A DNA stretch of 64,000 nt from Vibrio penaeicida (GCF_030689305.1 NZ_JAUYVM010000002.1:186001-250000), one strand, 5' to 3'; shown: positions 18,643 to 27,308, counted from the stretch's first letter. Notes: a model not told the origin generated them from the letters alone. A program made the numbers and translations.

Positions 18643-19431
18643 GTGCAAAAACCATTATTCGCCATTGTTGGAATTTCAATATCAATCGCTTTTTCTTGTC
18701 CGTTGATGGCTAAAAGCCTAAGTAGTATTTCTTCCTATGAGGATACGTATGTTATTGGAAGTTATACCAATGACATCAATAAAGCAGACTACATAGCGGG
18801 TGGGTTTGAAGGTGCCGGAGAGCTACAATCACTTGAGGCGAAGTTTAAGTTTTCCTTTTCATTTCCTTTGCTGCAATTTACCTCAAATTCATCCTTGGTA
18901 GCCGCTTATTCTCAAACGTCATTATGGCAAGTAGCGAACAATAAAATTTCCTCTCCTTTTCGTGAAACAAACTACAAGCCGCAAATTTTTGTGATGTATC
19001 GTCCTGATCTATTCATCATCAACAATATTGAGCTAGGTTATAAACACCAATCTAATGGGCAAACTGCGTCACTATCTCGCAGTTGGGATAGAGCTTACCT
19101 CGCTCTTGAACTGCTTGATGGACCCTTTGAATACGGCATTCATGCTTGGTCTGTGTTCGGTCGGACAGGTGAAAACCCAGATATCGCAGAGTACTACGCG
19201 CCATGGAATGCGTGGATGAAGATTCACTCGACCTTTGGTGTCTTCGATTTAAGCGGGTTTTACAATTTTGATACAGATCGAAGTGGTGTTGAAGCTGGGT
19301 ATACGTTCTATATGAATGACTTTGTCGGCTTATATACCCAGGTTTACCATGGCTACGGAGAAACGTTGATTGAATACAACCACAGCCACACTCGAGTTGG
19401 GATTGGTCTTAAACTGGTTAATTGGCAATAA
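18643..19431 (+). CDS. pldA: Outer membrane phospholipase A (PldA)
   Basis: 262-residue beta-barrel lipase that hydrolyses mislocalised phospholipids in the outer leaflet. Signal peptide MQKPLFAIVGISISIAFSCPLMA. The catalytic strand YKHQSNGQTASLSRSWDRAY matches OMPLA residues 142-157: His142 and Ser144 equivalents are present, but the position of catalytic Asn156 is Asp. Alternating hydrophobic strands continue to the aromatic C-terminus. The GTG at 18643 follows AAAGG at a good distance and gives a clean signal peptide; a TTG at 18595 in frame is an alternative. Single gene just after hrpB (80 bp gap). Confidence 0.85.
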   Translation: MQKPLFAIVGISISIAFSCPLMAKSLSSISSYEDTYVIGSYTNDINKADYIAGGFEGAGELQSLEAKFKFSFSFPLLQFTSNSSLVAAYSQTSLWQVANNKISSPFRETNYKPQIFVMYRPDLFIINNIELGYKHQSNGQTASLSRSWDRAYLALELLDGPFEYGIHAWSVFGRTGENPDIAEYYAPWNAWMKIHSTFGVFDLSGFYNFDTDRSGVEAGYTFYMNDFVGLYTQVYHGYGETLIEYNHSHTRVGIGLKLVNWQ

Positions 19432-19811
19432 GTTGTCTTCATTTAGTTGGCTAAGTTGATTCACCAGCCAAGTAACTGACAGGATTCCAAATCTTTTCCT
19501 TTGATTCATTTCAACTATGTTCATATTGTGTAAATAACCGTACTTTTTTATAGCCTTTTCTTGTGAAATAAGGTCATAACAGACGATTGTTTTATATCAT
19601 ATTGCTATATAGCAAATTGTGGTTAATAGTGAGTTTATATGCAATTCCGTAACGGTTTAGGTGGTATTGCTAATATGGCGTTAGGGTTCGCTTGACCCAG
19701 CCAAAACCTTTTTGTAATACATACCAAAAGGTGACAAACAACGATGCAAAGGCGTTGTGTTTTAAGAAATAGTCTTCGGATATTTCGCTATTCTCAATGT
19801 CGGGGGGCATT
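19432..19811. other. Intergenic region without a clear gene
   Basis: 380 bp between pldA and the next plus-strand gene, AT-rich. It holds the perfect palindrome TTGCTATATAGCAA at 19602-19615 (a possible operator) and an inverted pair ACCTTTT / AAAAGGT near 19708-19732. No credible coding frame longer than about 20 codons on the plus strand. Confidence 0.5.
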
Positions 19812-20198
19812 ATGGATAAAACTAAAACGGCGGACATTGTTTTTGATTACACCACGTTTTTAGGTGTAGTTTGCCGCAGGAAATGGACATTTTTGGAGGC
19901 GATTCAGTCTTTCGCGCCGATCTTTGGCGTGGTGTGGAAAGACAGCTTGAATCAAATGCAAACTCCGCAAGATAGAATCTGGGATCAGGCTTTATCTGCA
20001 ATGTCTGCTCAAAATAGTGATGAAACAAACCTTGTTAGGTTAGTGAAGCTGGCAAGAGCTGAAGGGATCGAGAAAATTACTCTCATTATGCCTTATGAAC
20101 TAGAACAAGAGCAGAAAGCCAATATAGGTAAGAAGAGTCACTCGGTGATCACGGATCTGAATGAAGACCAGTTTCTAATCGTGTTGGAACAAGAGTAA
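19812..20198 (+). CDS. Small hypothetical protein
   Basis: 128 residues, not recognised. Soluble, no signal peptide; begins MDKTKTADIVFDYTTFLGVVCRRKWTF and ends in an acidic tail (DLNEDQFLIVLEQE). The middle is predicted helical (RIWDQALSAMSAQ...NLVRLVKLARAEGIEKITLIMPYELEQEQKANIG), with a strand-like ITLIMPYEL. The ATG at 19812 follows a G-rich stretch; an ATG five codons upstream has no ribosome site. It stands alone, converging on the BCCT gene with a shared terminator. Confidence 0.7.
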   Translation: MDKTKTADIVFDYTTFLGVVCRRKWTFLEAIQSFAPIFGVVWKDSLNQMQTPQDRIWDQALSAMSAQNSDETNLVRLVKLARAEGIEKITLIMPYELEQEQKANIGKKSHSVITDLNEDQFLIVLEQE

Positions 20199-20240
20199 AT
20201 TTCAGGCACCTGAGTGCTTAATTGAATGCATTAGAAAGAG

Positions 20241-20269
20241 AAAACCCCTGAATCGAATTCAGGGGTTTT
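20241..20269. terminator. Strong bidirectional terminator
   Basis: 13-bp perfect stem AAAACCCCTGAAT / ATTCAGGGGTTTT with a 3-nt loop, A-run before and T-run after. It serves the genes converging from both sides. Confidence 0.85.
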
Positions 20270-20310
20270 TATTTGGCTAAACAGACTCTAGAGTGTGTTG
20301 GACCAGCACA

Positions 20311-21906
20311 TTACAGAATGCCTTGGTCTTTTGCCATCTTATGAGCGATTTTAGGCGCTTGCCACAAACAAGGCACTAAGATGAACGATGCCGGAACCGC
20401 AGTGATCACGATGAAAGACTGCAATGCAGATATTCCCCCTTGACCGAGAGATATCAAGACAATCGCCATTGAACCCATTACTACGCCCCAAAATGCACGC
20501 ATCATTGCATTTGGTTCTGTGTCGCCAGTAATAACAACGCTGATTGTGTAAGTCATTGAATCACCTGTTGTGATAATGAACGTTGTTGTTAAAACTAAGA
20601 ACAAAATAGCGATCAATGTTGAGTAAGGTAACTGCTCAGTAATAGCAAGTAATGCACCCGGTAAGTTGAATCCTTCAAAGCCAGCTTTAATCACACCAGG
20701 GTTTGCCAACTCAAACGCCAATCCGCTACCGCCAACAATACTGAACCAGAAACAAGTGATCAGTGGTGCAGCAACACTTACCGCAAGAATCAGCTGTCGA
20801 ATAGTGCGACCTCTAGAAATACGAGCAATAAAGATTGCCATCATTGGTCCATAACCAATAAACCATCCCCAGAAGAAAACGGTCCACCAACTCAACCAGC
20901 CTGTGTCGCCTCGGAATAAAGCCATAGGCACAAAATTATCGATCATGGTTGCCATACCTTGCATGTAACCATCGATGATAAAGCTTGTTGGACCCGCAAT
21001 AAGAATAAAGAAGACTAACGCAACGGAAAGAATAATGTTGTAACGGCTAACTAATTGAATACCGCGGCTGAGCCCACTCAATGCTGAAAGGGTATACATA
21101 GCCATGGCAAAGAGAATAACCATAGTTTGCGTAGCAAAGCTGTCTGGAATGCCAAACAACGCGTTCAGCGCGTAGCTTACTTGTAAGCCAAGGAACCCAA
21201 TTGGTCCAATCGTACCAGCGGCTACAGCGATAATACATACCGCATCAATAGCGTTGCCTAGCTTGCCGTGAATCGCTTTGTTGCCAAAAATTGGGTAGAG
21301 CAGCGTACGTGGTTTAAGTGGCAATCCTTTCTCGTAGTGAAGGTACATCAACACAACTGACGATAAGCAGCCCAATATTGCCCAAGCAAGAAACCCCCAA
21401 TGCATGAAAGATTGGGAAAGGGCGTTTATCGCCATATCTCTTGCTGAAGATTCATCAAATATAGGTGGCGCAGAAACGAAATGTGCGATGGGTTCAGCAG
21501 CAGCCCAGAATACTCCACCGCCAGCCAGTAGCGTACAAAGTACAATAGAAAGCCATTTGAATGTGTCAATTTCAGGCAGAGCGAGACCACCTAAGCGCAC
21601 ATAACCCGTTTGACCGAGCGCTAGCACTAATCCAATTACAAAATTTACCAGCAATAAGATTTGCCAGAATGCGCCAAACCACTGAGTGGCATAGGTGAAT
21701 CCAGAGTTGATTATAGATGACAGTAGTGAAGTGTTAACGAGAGCAAGCAATACAAACATTAAAAGGAAACTTCCGCTCAGCCAAAATACAGGGTTGTTGA
21801 ATCCAAGTTTCTGGAGGGTTGTACTGGCATGTTGAGCAGATTGAATCGCTGAGCTGTCAGCCTCTGCAATACTGGGCTGTTCAGGACTCAGGATAGTTTT
21901 AGACAT
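20311..21906 (-). CDS. BCCT family transporter
   Basis: 531 residues with about twelve transmembrane helices, of the betaine/carnitine/choline transporter family. The characteristic segment between helices 8 and 9 is visible as WGWFIGYGPMMAIFIARISRGRTIRQLI. It departs from the tryptophan-rich box of true glycine-betaine carriers (W-W-I-S-W type), so the substrate may be another zwitterion such as DMSP or an acyl-choline-like compound; this is uncertain. The helices begin near residue 42, and the ATG at 21906 (MSKTILSPEQPS) gives a normal cytosolic tail; the frame is open to 22056, but that part is atypical and overlaps a likely leader. Single gene with its own terminator. Confidence 0.85.
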   Translation of the reverse strand: MSKTILSPEQPSIAEADSSAIQSAQHASTTLQKLGFNNPVFWLSGSFLLMFVLLALVNTSLLSSIINSGFTYATQWFGAFWQILLLVNFVIGLVLALGQTGYVRLGGLALPEIDTFKWLSIVLCTLLAGGGVFWAAAEPIAHFVSAPPIFDESSARDMAINALSQSFMHWGFLAWAILGCLSSVVLMYLHYEKGLPLKPRTLLYPIFGNKAIHGKLGNAIDAVCIIAVAAGTIGPIGFLGLQVSYALNALFGIPDSFATQTMVILFAMAMYTLSALSGLSRGIQLVSRYNIILSVALVFFILIAGPTSFIIDGYMQGMATMIDNFVPMALFRGDTGWLSWWTVFFWGWFIGYGPMMAIFIARISRGRTIRQLILAVSVAAPLITCFWFSIVGGSGLAFELANPGVIKAGFEGFNLPGALLAITEQLPYSTLIAILFLVLTTTFIITTGDSMTYTISVVITGDTEPNAMMRAFWGVVMGSMAIVLISLGQGGISALQSFIVITAVPASFILVPCLWQAPKIAHKMAKDQGIL

Positions 21907-22220
21907 ATAATTTTTCGCTTTTGAAACTGATAAACCAAGCATTTCTACGGCGATGAAGTTAGGTACGTTCGCCAGTCGATGCTCTAGAAATTCGCCCACA
22001 TATGTATGTGACGAGTCCAGATAAGTGGTTGATATCAGATTGTGAGTTTCCCTCACAGCGAAAAATAACTGTGAGGTTGATCATAAAAGCGTGCGATCCT
22101 ATCACGTTAAGATTACAAAATGCAGCAGAAATCTTACTCATTTTATTTACAGAATGGATGATTTATTTAGGGTCTTTTGCAGTTAGAACTAAATGACATA
22201 TCGTACTGCCGCATATTGGG

Positions 22221-22952
22221 TCATCGCCCACCAGCAATTTCTGTAAATGAGCCAGTAACATAAGAAGCTTCATCAGATAGTAACCATGCAATTGCATTGG
22301 CCACTTCTTCTGGCGTCCCTCCTCTTTGTAAAGGCAAAGAAGAAGCGAGACGATCAACACGACCGGGTTCGCCACCATCGGCATGAATATCTGTGTAAAT
22401 GAGCCCAGGACGAACGGCGTTAACGCGGATGTTCTGAGCCGCAACCTCTAAAGAAAGACCTTTGGTTAACGAATCGACCGCGCCCTTGGAGGCGGCGTAA
22501 TCCACGTACTCAAACGGCGCTCCCAACCTTGATGCAGCGGAAGAGACATTTACAATAGCCCCACCTTCAACCATGCGTTTCACCGCTTCTCTACAACATA
22601 AGAAGCAGCTGGTGGCGTTGGCTGCCATTACTTTGTTAAAGCGTTCAAGATCCATATCCACTAGGCGAGATTGGGTGAATAGAATTCCGGCGTTGTTGAC
22701 TAAGTGAGTGAGCGTTCCAAACTCTCTTTCTGCGGTATCAAATAAACGAATAACGTCGGCTTCAACGGATACATCGGCGGCGCACGCAATGGCTTTGCCT
22801 CCCTCTTTTTCAATCAGCTTAACGGTTTCGATGGCTTCATTTTGACGCGTTCGATAATTCACACATACTCGATAGCCTTTTGAAGCCAATAGGAGAGAGG
22901 TAGCTCTTCCGATACCTCGGCTTCCACCCGTAACGATCACAACCTTGTTCAT
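22221..22952 (-). CDS. ygfF: SDR family oxidoreductase, YgfF-like
   Basis: 243-residue short-chain dehydrogenase. TGGSRGIG (8-15), NNAG, catalytic Ser in VNVSSAASRLG and YAASK; C-terminus SDEASYVTGSFTEIAGGR. It is strikingly like E. coli YgfF (same CCREAVKRM, RVDR and QRGG segments), a predicted NAD(P)H oxidoreductase of unknown substrate. It follows the acetyltransferase gene by 18 bp and is probably co-transcribed. The neighbouring biosynthetic operon is separated by a terminator, so this SDR is unlikely to be part of it. Confidence 0.88.
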   Translation of the reverse strand: MNKVVIVTGGSRGIGRATSLLLASKGYRVCVNYRTRQNEAIETVKLIEKEGGKAIACAADVSVEADVIRLFDTAEREFGTLTHLVNNAGILFTQSRLVDMDLERFNKVMAANATSCFLCCREAVKRMVEGGAIVNVSSAASRLGAPFEYVDYAASKGAVDSLTKGLSLEVAAQNIRVNAVRPGLIYTDIHADGGEPGRVDRLASSLPLQRGGTPEEVANAIAWLLSDEASYVTGSFTEIAGGR

Positions 22953-22970
22953 ATGTATTCCTTAGAGTTC

Positions 22971-23441
22971 TCAAGAGGTTTTTTCAAGCAAATCTTTTGT
23001 CATGAATTGGCTGTTCGGGTCCGGTTGGTAGTCAGCAAAAGGTGTGCAGTAGACAAATCCATTCTTTTCATACAAGGTGCGAGCGGGTTTAAAAAAATCC
23101 ATAGAGCCTGTTTCCAAACTGATCTTTTCGTATTTTCGATCTTCCGCCACAGAAAGCAAATGTTGTAATAAGTTTGAGGCCACACCTCGATTTCGAGCTG
23201 TTTTAGCCGTACGCATAGACTTCAATTCCGCATGGGACGAATCAAGTTGTTTTAAGGCTGCACAGCCAAGTAGCTCGCCGTTGTCCCATGCCGACCAAAA
23301 CGTAATCTCGGGCTTTTTTAATGCGACTAGATCTAAGGCGTGGACACTTTCTGGCGGAGACGTTGCGTACATATCATCTAAGTGCTCATTGAGAAGAGCG
23401 ACGATTTCTTTACCGTCTAATTTGTCGATTTTGATTTCCAT
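22971..23441 (-). CDS. GNAT N-acetyltransferase, YsnE-like
   Basis: 156 residues of the GNAT fold. The acetyl-CoA loop is RNRGVASNLLQHLL; ELKSMRTAKTARNRGVAS and LETGSMDFFKPARTLYEKNGFVYC are close to Bacillus YsnE, a predicted acetyltransferase linked in that genus to indole-acetic acid metabolism. The substrate in this organism is unknown. Probably the first gene of a two-gene unit with ygfF. Complete, with no unusual features. Confidence 0.85.
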   Translation of the reverse strand: MEIKIDKLDGKEIVALLNEHLDDMYATSPPESVHALDLVALKKPEITFWSAWDNGELLGCAALKQLDSSHAELKSMRTAKTARNRGVASNLLQHLLSVAEDRKYEKISLETGSMDFFKPARTLYEKNGFVYCTPFADYQPDPNSQFMTKDLLEKTS

Positions 23442-23508
23442 ATCTTGTTGTTTCTTATTTCTAAATGATAATGAATACTATCAAATATGCCTTTAGGTGA
23501 GCAAGAAA

Positions 23509-23541
23509 AATGAGCTCCACCAAATGAATGTAGAGCTCATT
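23509..23541 (-). terminator. Intrinsic terminator closing the biosynthetic operon
   Basis: Stem AATGAGCTC / GAGCTCATT with a 15-nt loop. The A-run before 23511 makes TTTTT on the minus strand. It separates the PPTase gene from the acetyltransferase gene. Confidence 0.65.
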
Positions 23542-23577
23542 AGGAATGAGACGACTTACTGGTGCGATTATTCAATA

Positions 23578-24324
23578 TCACGATTGAGGAATGAAACTCA
23601 TTATTCTGACATCATTTAACTGCGCGTTACTCGATACTGCTAAACTCGCATGGCGAATAGGCGACCGGATCAAATAACTCCACCATTGCTGAGTCTGCTT
23701 GGTATAAGTAATGAGTGAGTTGTTGCTAATACTATCTGTATTTAAACCGTCTTTACTTAAGCCATCTCTACCTAAGCCATCTGTATTTAGGTCGTCAGAG
23801 TTGAGGCACAAGTGACGACAGCCATGAATTAGCCCTTCGCCAGTCGCTTTTAGCAGTGATTCTTTTAGTGCCCACAAATGGTAAAACTGCGTGGCATTCT
23901 CAACACATTCGTTTTCGTGCAAAACACTCCTGGCTCTTCGTTTCCATTTAGATGCATGGTTGTGAACAGCAATATCGAGACCTATTTCAGTTTTGGAAGT
24001 AACGGCAACTAACATTATTCCTTGGCTGTGCGACGCATTAAATTGCAGAGATTCCTTATCCAAATAAGGCTTTCCGAACGTTTTCTTCAAGACAACATGT
24101 TGGCTTGGCTCTCTATTGATATACATACTTAATACATGACGCTGAAACAACTTACTGGCAGCGAATTGCCATCGTGCTATTTCTGGCTTCAATTGAAATT
24201 GCGTGCGCTCAGACTTCGACAGGTCATTAAGCTTTGAGAGTGTCCAATTCTTGCAAGGAATCCACAACCAAACGTCGACAGAGTTTGGTTGTGGCGTTGC
24301 CATAGGATGAGTGTTTGACTCCAT
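23578..24324 (-). CDS. 4'-phosphopantetheinyl transferase (Sfp/EntD type)
   Basis: 248 residues; transfers phosphopantetheine from CoA to the carrier protein Ser. Family landmarks: ARWQFAASKLFQRHVLS, FGKPYL, FNASHSQGIMLVAV, then GLDIAV with metal Asp117, and WALKESLLKATGEGL with Glu155 and Lys159. The second acidic residue of the usual G-x-D-x-E motif is Ala119, so metal binding must rely on Asp117 and Glu155 as in some animal-type enzymes. After the active site there are five pentapeptide repeats of type LNTDG (174-198), encoded by a 15-bp minisatellite. Last gene of the operon, 2 bp after the ketoreductase gene; its likely client is the operon's ACP. Confidence 0.85.
   Translation of the reverse strand: MESNTHPMATPQPNSVDVWLWIPCKNWTLSKLNDLSKSERTQFQLKPEIARWQFAASKLFQRHVLSMYINREPSQHVVLKKTFGKPYLDKESLQFNASHSQGIMLVAVTSKTEIGLDIAVHNHASKWKRRARSVLHENECVENATQFYHLWALKESLLKATGEGLIHGCRHLCLNSDDLNTDGLGRDGLSKDGLNTDSISNNSLITYTKQTQQWWSYLIRSPIRHASLAVSSNAQLNDVRIMSFIPQS
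23732..23806. repeat. 15-bp minisatellite, five units, inside the PPTase gene
   Basis: Five consecutive degenerate 15-mers (for example CCATCTCTACCTAAG at 23762 and CCATCTGTATTTAGG at 23777). In frame it encodes LNSDD-LNTDG-LGRDG-LSKDG-LNTDS, and unit gain or loss keeps the frame. Confidence 0.85.
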
Positions 24325-24326
24325 GG

Positions 24327-25064
24327 CTATGCAGTTTTGGTCGTCTGAGTAAATCCACCATCCAAGACGATATTCTGACCGTTACTCAGTCGCTGGTATC
24401 TTGCAAGGCTAACGGCCAATTCAGCGACTTCATTTGGTTGAGCAAACCGCTTTAGAGGAATGCGATCAAATGCGCCTGGTTGTTTATACCAAGGTGCCTT
24501 TTTTATCATCTCTGTGGCTACCGGCCCTGGGGAAATCGCATAAGTTGTTAAGGTTTGGAGAGCGGTGGGCGGAGTACTGGCAAGTTGCTTTGTCCATTCA
24601 ATCAACATTGCCTTAGCAACGGCGTAAGCACCTTGACCGGCCCTTGGCCGTACACCGGAGATGCTAGCCATATTGATCACGCAAGGCGCATCCGATTTTT
24701 TAAGTAATGGGGTGCATTGCGTAAACATATCTTGAGCAGAATAGAAATTGGTTTGAAGTACCGATTGCCAGTCTTCCATTGATGTTTGGGGGATGAGGTT
24801 ATCTCGAAGTATTCCAGCGTTATTCACTAGAACATCGAGTTTATCTATTGATCCTAGAGCCTTCAGTGTTTGCGCCTCGTTATTGATATCGAAAATAATG
24901 GGAAGAACAACAGCGCCATCGGCTTGCAGTGAAGCAATTCGCGATTCTATTTCTGGTGTCAGTGTTCTGATATTTAGGTATACCGCGTAATCACATTGAG
25001 AAAACTGCTGCGTGATGGCCATTCCGATCCCTTGCCCTGCGCCTGTAATTAATACCGTTTTCAT
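24327..25064 (-). CDS. 3-oxoacyl-ACP reductase-like SDR (ketoreductase)
   Basis: 245-residue short-chain dehydrogenase of the FabG type. Cofactor motif TGAGQGIG (7-14), NNAGILRD, catalytic Ser in INMASISG, Tyr and Lys in YAVAKAML, and a C-terminal LSNGQNIVLDGGF. All catalytic residues are present, so it should reduce beta-keto groups on the carrier-bound chain using NAD(P)H. It sits between a degenerate SDR-like gene (15 bp gap) and the PPTase gene, and is the only intact reductase in the operon. No enoyl reductase is present here, so double bonds would persist unless the housekeeping enzyme acts. Confidence 0.9.
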   Translation of the reverse strand: MKTVLITGAGQGIGMAITQQFSQCDYAVYLNIRTLTPEIESRIASLQADGAVVLPIIFDINNEAQTLKALGSIDKLDVLVNNAGILRDNLIPQTSMEDWQSVLQTNFYSAQDMFTQCTPLLKKSDAPCVINMASISGVRPRAGQGAYAVAKAMLIEWTKQLASTPPTALQTLTTYAISPGPVATEMIKKAPWYKQPGAFDRIPLKRFAQPNEVAELAVSLARYQRLSNGQNIVLDGGFTQTTKTA

Positions 25065-25079
25065 TTTATGCCCTTAATC

Positions 25080-25538
25080 CTACAATAATTGGTCATTTAC
25101 AACATTCCATTGCACAGACTGCGCGGTTAGGTATTCGCAGCCTTTGAGTTCAAGTAATTGAAAATAAGTGCTTTTGTCCATTGCTTTATCACTACTAATG
25201 AAGTTGATTCGAGCTTTTTTCCCCGCAAGCTCCATTGCTGCAATTTGGCAGAGCGTTTGAGCTCCCTTTTGAATGATGGCGTTGTCGCTCTGTCCCCAGT
25301 GGACCCATACTTGGCAACCGCGTTTTCGCATTAAAGGGCGATAGAGCTTGTGGAAAATTTGGAACAACTCATTCAACGCATTTGCGTCGCTTTTTCCTTG
25401 GTAGCTCAAAACTATCGGCTGTTTTGTTTCGGCCAGCGTTTTGACTACTTCATCGGGTAGGTCTTGTTCGGCTGAGACAGGAAACCTTTGTAATTGCTGC
25501 TCAGCGTTGGTGACGTACAAACAAAATGGATTAATCAT
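25080..25538 (-). CDS. Degenerate SDR/ketoreductase-like protein
   Basis: 152 residues. I recognise only its second half as SDR-like: KGAQTLCQIAAMELAGKKARINFIS mirrors the helix and strand after the catalytic Lys of FabG (typical ELAPKGIRVNAIS), and CEYLTAQSVQWNV mirrors the C-terminal Y-x-T-G-Q strand. The glycine-rich cofactor motif, NNAG and catalytic Tyr are absent, and the protein is about 90 residues shorter than SDRs, so it can hardly be a reductase. It overlaps the hydrolase gene by 8 bp, so it is translated as part of the operon; a structural partner for the intact ketoreductase is an attractive guess. SDR ancestry is my inference. Confidence 0.6.
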   Translation of the reverse strand: MINPFCLYVTNAEQQLQRFPVSAEQDLPDEVVKTLAETKQPIVLSYQGKSDANALNELFQIFHKLYRPLMRKRGCQVWVHWGQSDNAIIQKGAQTLCQIAAMELAGKKARINFISSDKAMDKSTYFQLLELKGCEYLTAQSVQWNVVNDQLL

Positions 25539-26337
25539 ATTGGGACTCCAGAAACGCGCGAATGGTTTGGTTTACGAGTGCGTGCGCTTCGATGTTCGCG
25601 GCATGTGTGTCTAGCGGTAGGCAAGCCCACTCGAATGTAGAATTCGAATCGACAAGCGCTTTTTGTAGCTTGGGCGGGCAAATAAAATCGCCCTCAGTTC
25701 CTACCAATAATGCGGGTATTGTTAATGGCAGTGGATCGACATTCGAGCGGTCACCGATCGCGTTTAAAAAAGCAATGACTGAATGCCTGTTGTGGTTGTA
25801 TTCGACATATCGCTGGACTACTTGCGTTTGAAAGTCCTCTAATTGTTCCAAATAGTCATCGCTAAAAAACCAAGAGTATGTCCCTTGGAATATGGTGGCG
25901 AGCGGCACATCGGTTTCCAGCATATGTTTCACGCTGGCCATCATTTTTTTGCCTTTCATCGATATATCGATTGCCGAGTTCACCATCACAAGCTGACTAA
26001 TAAGGCGAGGATTTCGTTTTGCCAGCTCCAGCGACAATATTCCACCAAATGAGTATCCGACTAACGTGATGTTCGGCAGTTGTAGTTCTTCAAGTAACCC
26101 CGCAATAGCATCACACAATTGATCGTATGAGAACGTGGAAGATACGCGTGATTCGCCGCATCCAGGGTAATCAATAAACACTTGCTTGTGTTCTTTCTTA
26201 AAAAAAGGAAAACGACTTTGTTTGATCCAAGATGGTTCCCCGTGAAAAATACCATTTAGGAAAACCAGCGTTTTTTCTGCGTTCTGGTTGCCTTTGACTG
26301 CATAGCTAAGCTCAAATTTGGGGGTGGTGTACTTCAC
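25531..26337 (-). CDS. Alpha/beta hydrolase (thioesterase-like)
   Basis: 268 residues with an alpha/beta hydrolase fold. Oxyanion region FLNGIFHGEPSW, nucleophile elbow GYSFGG, acid in LVGTEGDFICPP, and histidine in LDTHAANIEAH. No signal peptide, so cytosolic. In this operon it could release the finished chain from the ACP or cyclise it, a common job for such genes in polyketide clusters. The start codon overlaps the end of the dehydratase gene by 4 bp. It could equally act on a later intermediate; the substrate is not deducible. Confidence 0.8.
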   Translation of the reverse strand: MKYTTPKFELSYAVKGNQNAEKTLVFLNGIFHGEPSWIKQSRFPFFKKEHKQVFIDYPGCGESRVSSTFSYDQLCDAIAGLLEELQLPNITLVGYSFGGILSLELAKRNPRLISQLVMVNSAIDISMKGKKMMASVKHMLETDVPLATIFQGTYSWFFSDDYLEQLEDFQTQVVQRYVEYNHNRHSVIAFLNAIGDRSNVDPLPLTIPALLVGTEGDFICPPKLQKALVDSNSTFEWACLPLDTHAANIEAHALVNQTIRAFLESQYD

Positions 26338-27308
26338 AAGGTTACCTCTTCATGTCGATATTGCTTGAAATCTTCTAGGAGATTACGAGCTTCAAAATGT
26401 TTATGAGGAGCGCGGCGCAGTGTCACACTAGAGAGCCAAGCAACGTGTTCGCCATTCTCTTTTGTTACGCAAAATCGCGATTGTTGGTCTTTGTCATCGA
26501 CCTTATCAACAAAGCCACGCATGGTGTATTCAGTGTCGGCTGAGAAAGACGTTGGGAAATAAGCACCTTCCATTTGAACAGGCAGTTTGGCGTGAAACTG
26601 AGGTTTGGTCGTGCTTTCAATTTGAATGCAATTAAGAACAGAAAGTTGCAAAACGGAATCGAAAGCCAAAGGTGATAACCAGAAACTCAGACCAGGCTGG
26701 ATGGATTGCCAGTTTTCCAATTGCGCTAAATTGAACTTTCCGGCAATGCCTTCCAGTTCATCGTCCAGATAGATATCGCCTGTAATCGTTTGAAATAATG
26801 GTCCATGAGTTGGATGGAACGTTTGGTAGTAAAGCGATTGTGGTAATTTCAGCGGGTTTAGTGCTTTCGGTTTATCGCTATGATGACCGATCACATGCTG
26901 GCTTTGAACGTCAATGGTAGCCGTTGCGACGACACAATCTTTACGAATTACTTTTCCGTTTTTGTTGGTTAAGTCCATCGTTAAGCTGAGCTCGAATTTT
27001 CCCGCACTGTTTCTGAAGCAATTCACTGAGAGTGATTGAGTTTGACCAAAAGGAATGGCGATGCCGCGAAGTTGTTCGACCTTTTCGATATACAGCGGAA
27101 AAGGGTTGTCGACATCGGCGCAGTGCGCGGCTGTTTGTACCAGCAGCTCTGTTGTATACGCAAATGGAAATAGGCAAAGGCGATTAAACACATGATGTTT
27201 TAAAGCCACCATTTTGTTGGGGTCGATGGTTATGTTGAGTTGTACTCGATCTTCCGTCTTTTGGATGGAATCAGCCCAATGAATGAAAAAAGGCGTTGAA
27301 GTCGTCAT
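26334..27308 (-). CDS. Double-hotdog dehydratase-like protein with DxxxQ aspartate
   Basis: 324 residues that I read as a stand-alone polyketide-type dehydratase. The second hotdog shows FDSVLQ (Asp217, Gln221), fitting the DxxxQ catalytic pattern. In the first hotdog the HxxxGxxxxP motif is degenerate: His39...Pro48, but the Gly is Arg43 (HVFNRLCLFP). It abuts the preceding gene with a 1-bp overlap of start and stop. Together with the next entry it may form a heterodimer that dehydrates beta-hydroxyacyl-ACP to an enoyl chain. Such large dehydratase domains normally sit inside modular PKS proteins, so a free-standing pair is unusual. Confidence 0.65.
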   Translation of the reverse strand: MTTSTPFFIHWADSIQKTEDRVQLNITIDPNKMVALKHHVFNRLCLFPFAYTTELLVQTAAHCADVDNPFPLYIEKVEQLRGIAIPFGQTQSLSVNCFRNSAGKFELSLTMDLTNKNGKVIRKDCVVATATIDVQSQHVIGHHSDKPKALNPLKLPQSLYYQTFHPTHGPLFQTITGDIYLDDELEGIAGKFNLAQLENWQSIQPGLSFWLSPLAFDSVLQLSVLNCIQIESTTKPQFHAKLPVQMEGAYFPTSFSADTEYTMRGFVDKVDDKDQQSRFCVTKENGEHVAWLSSVTLRRAPHKHFEARNLLEDFKQYRHEEVTL

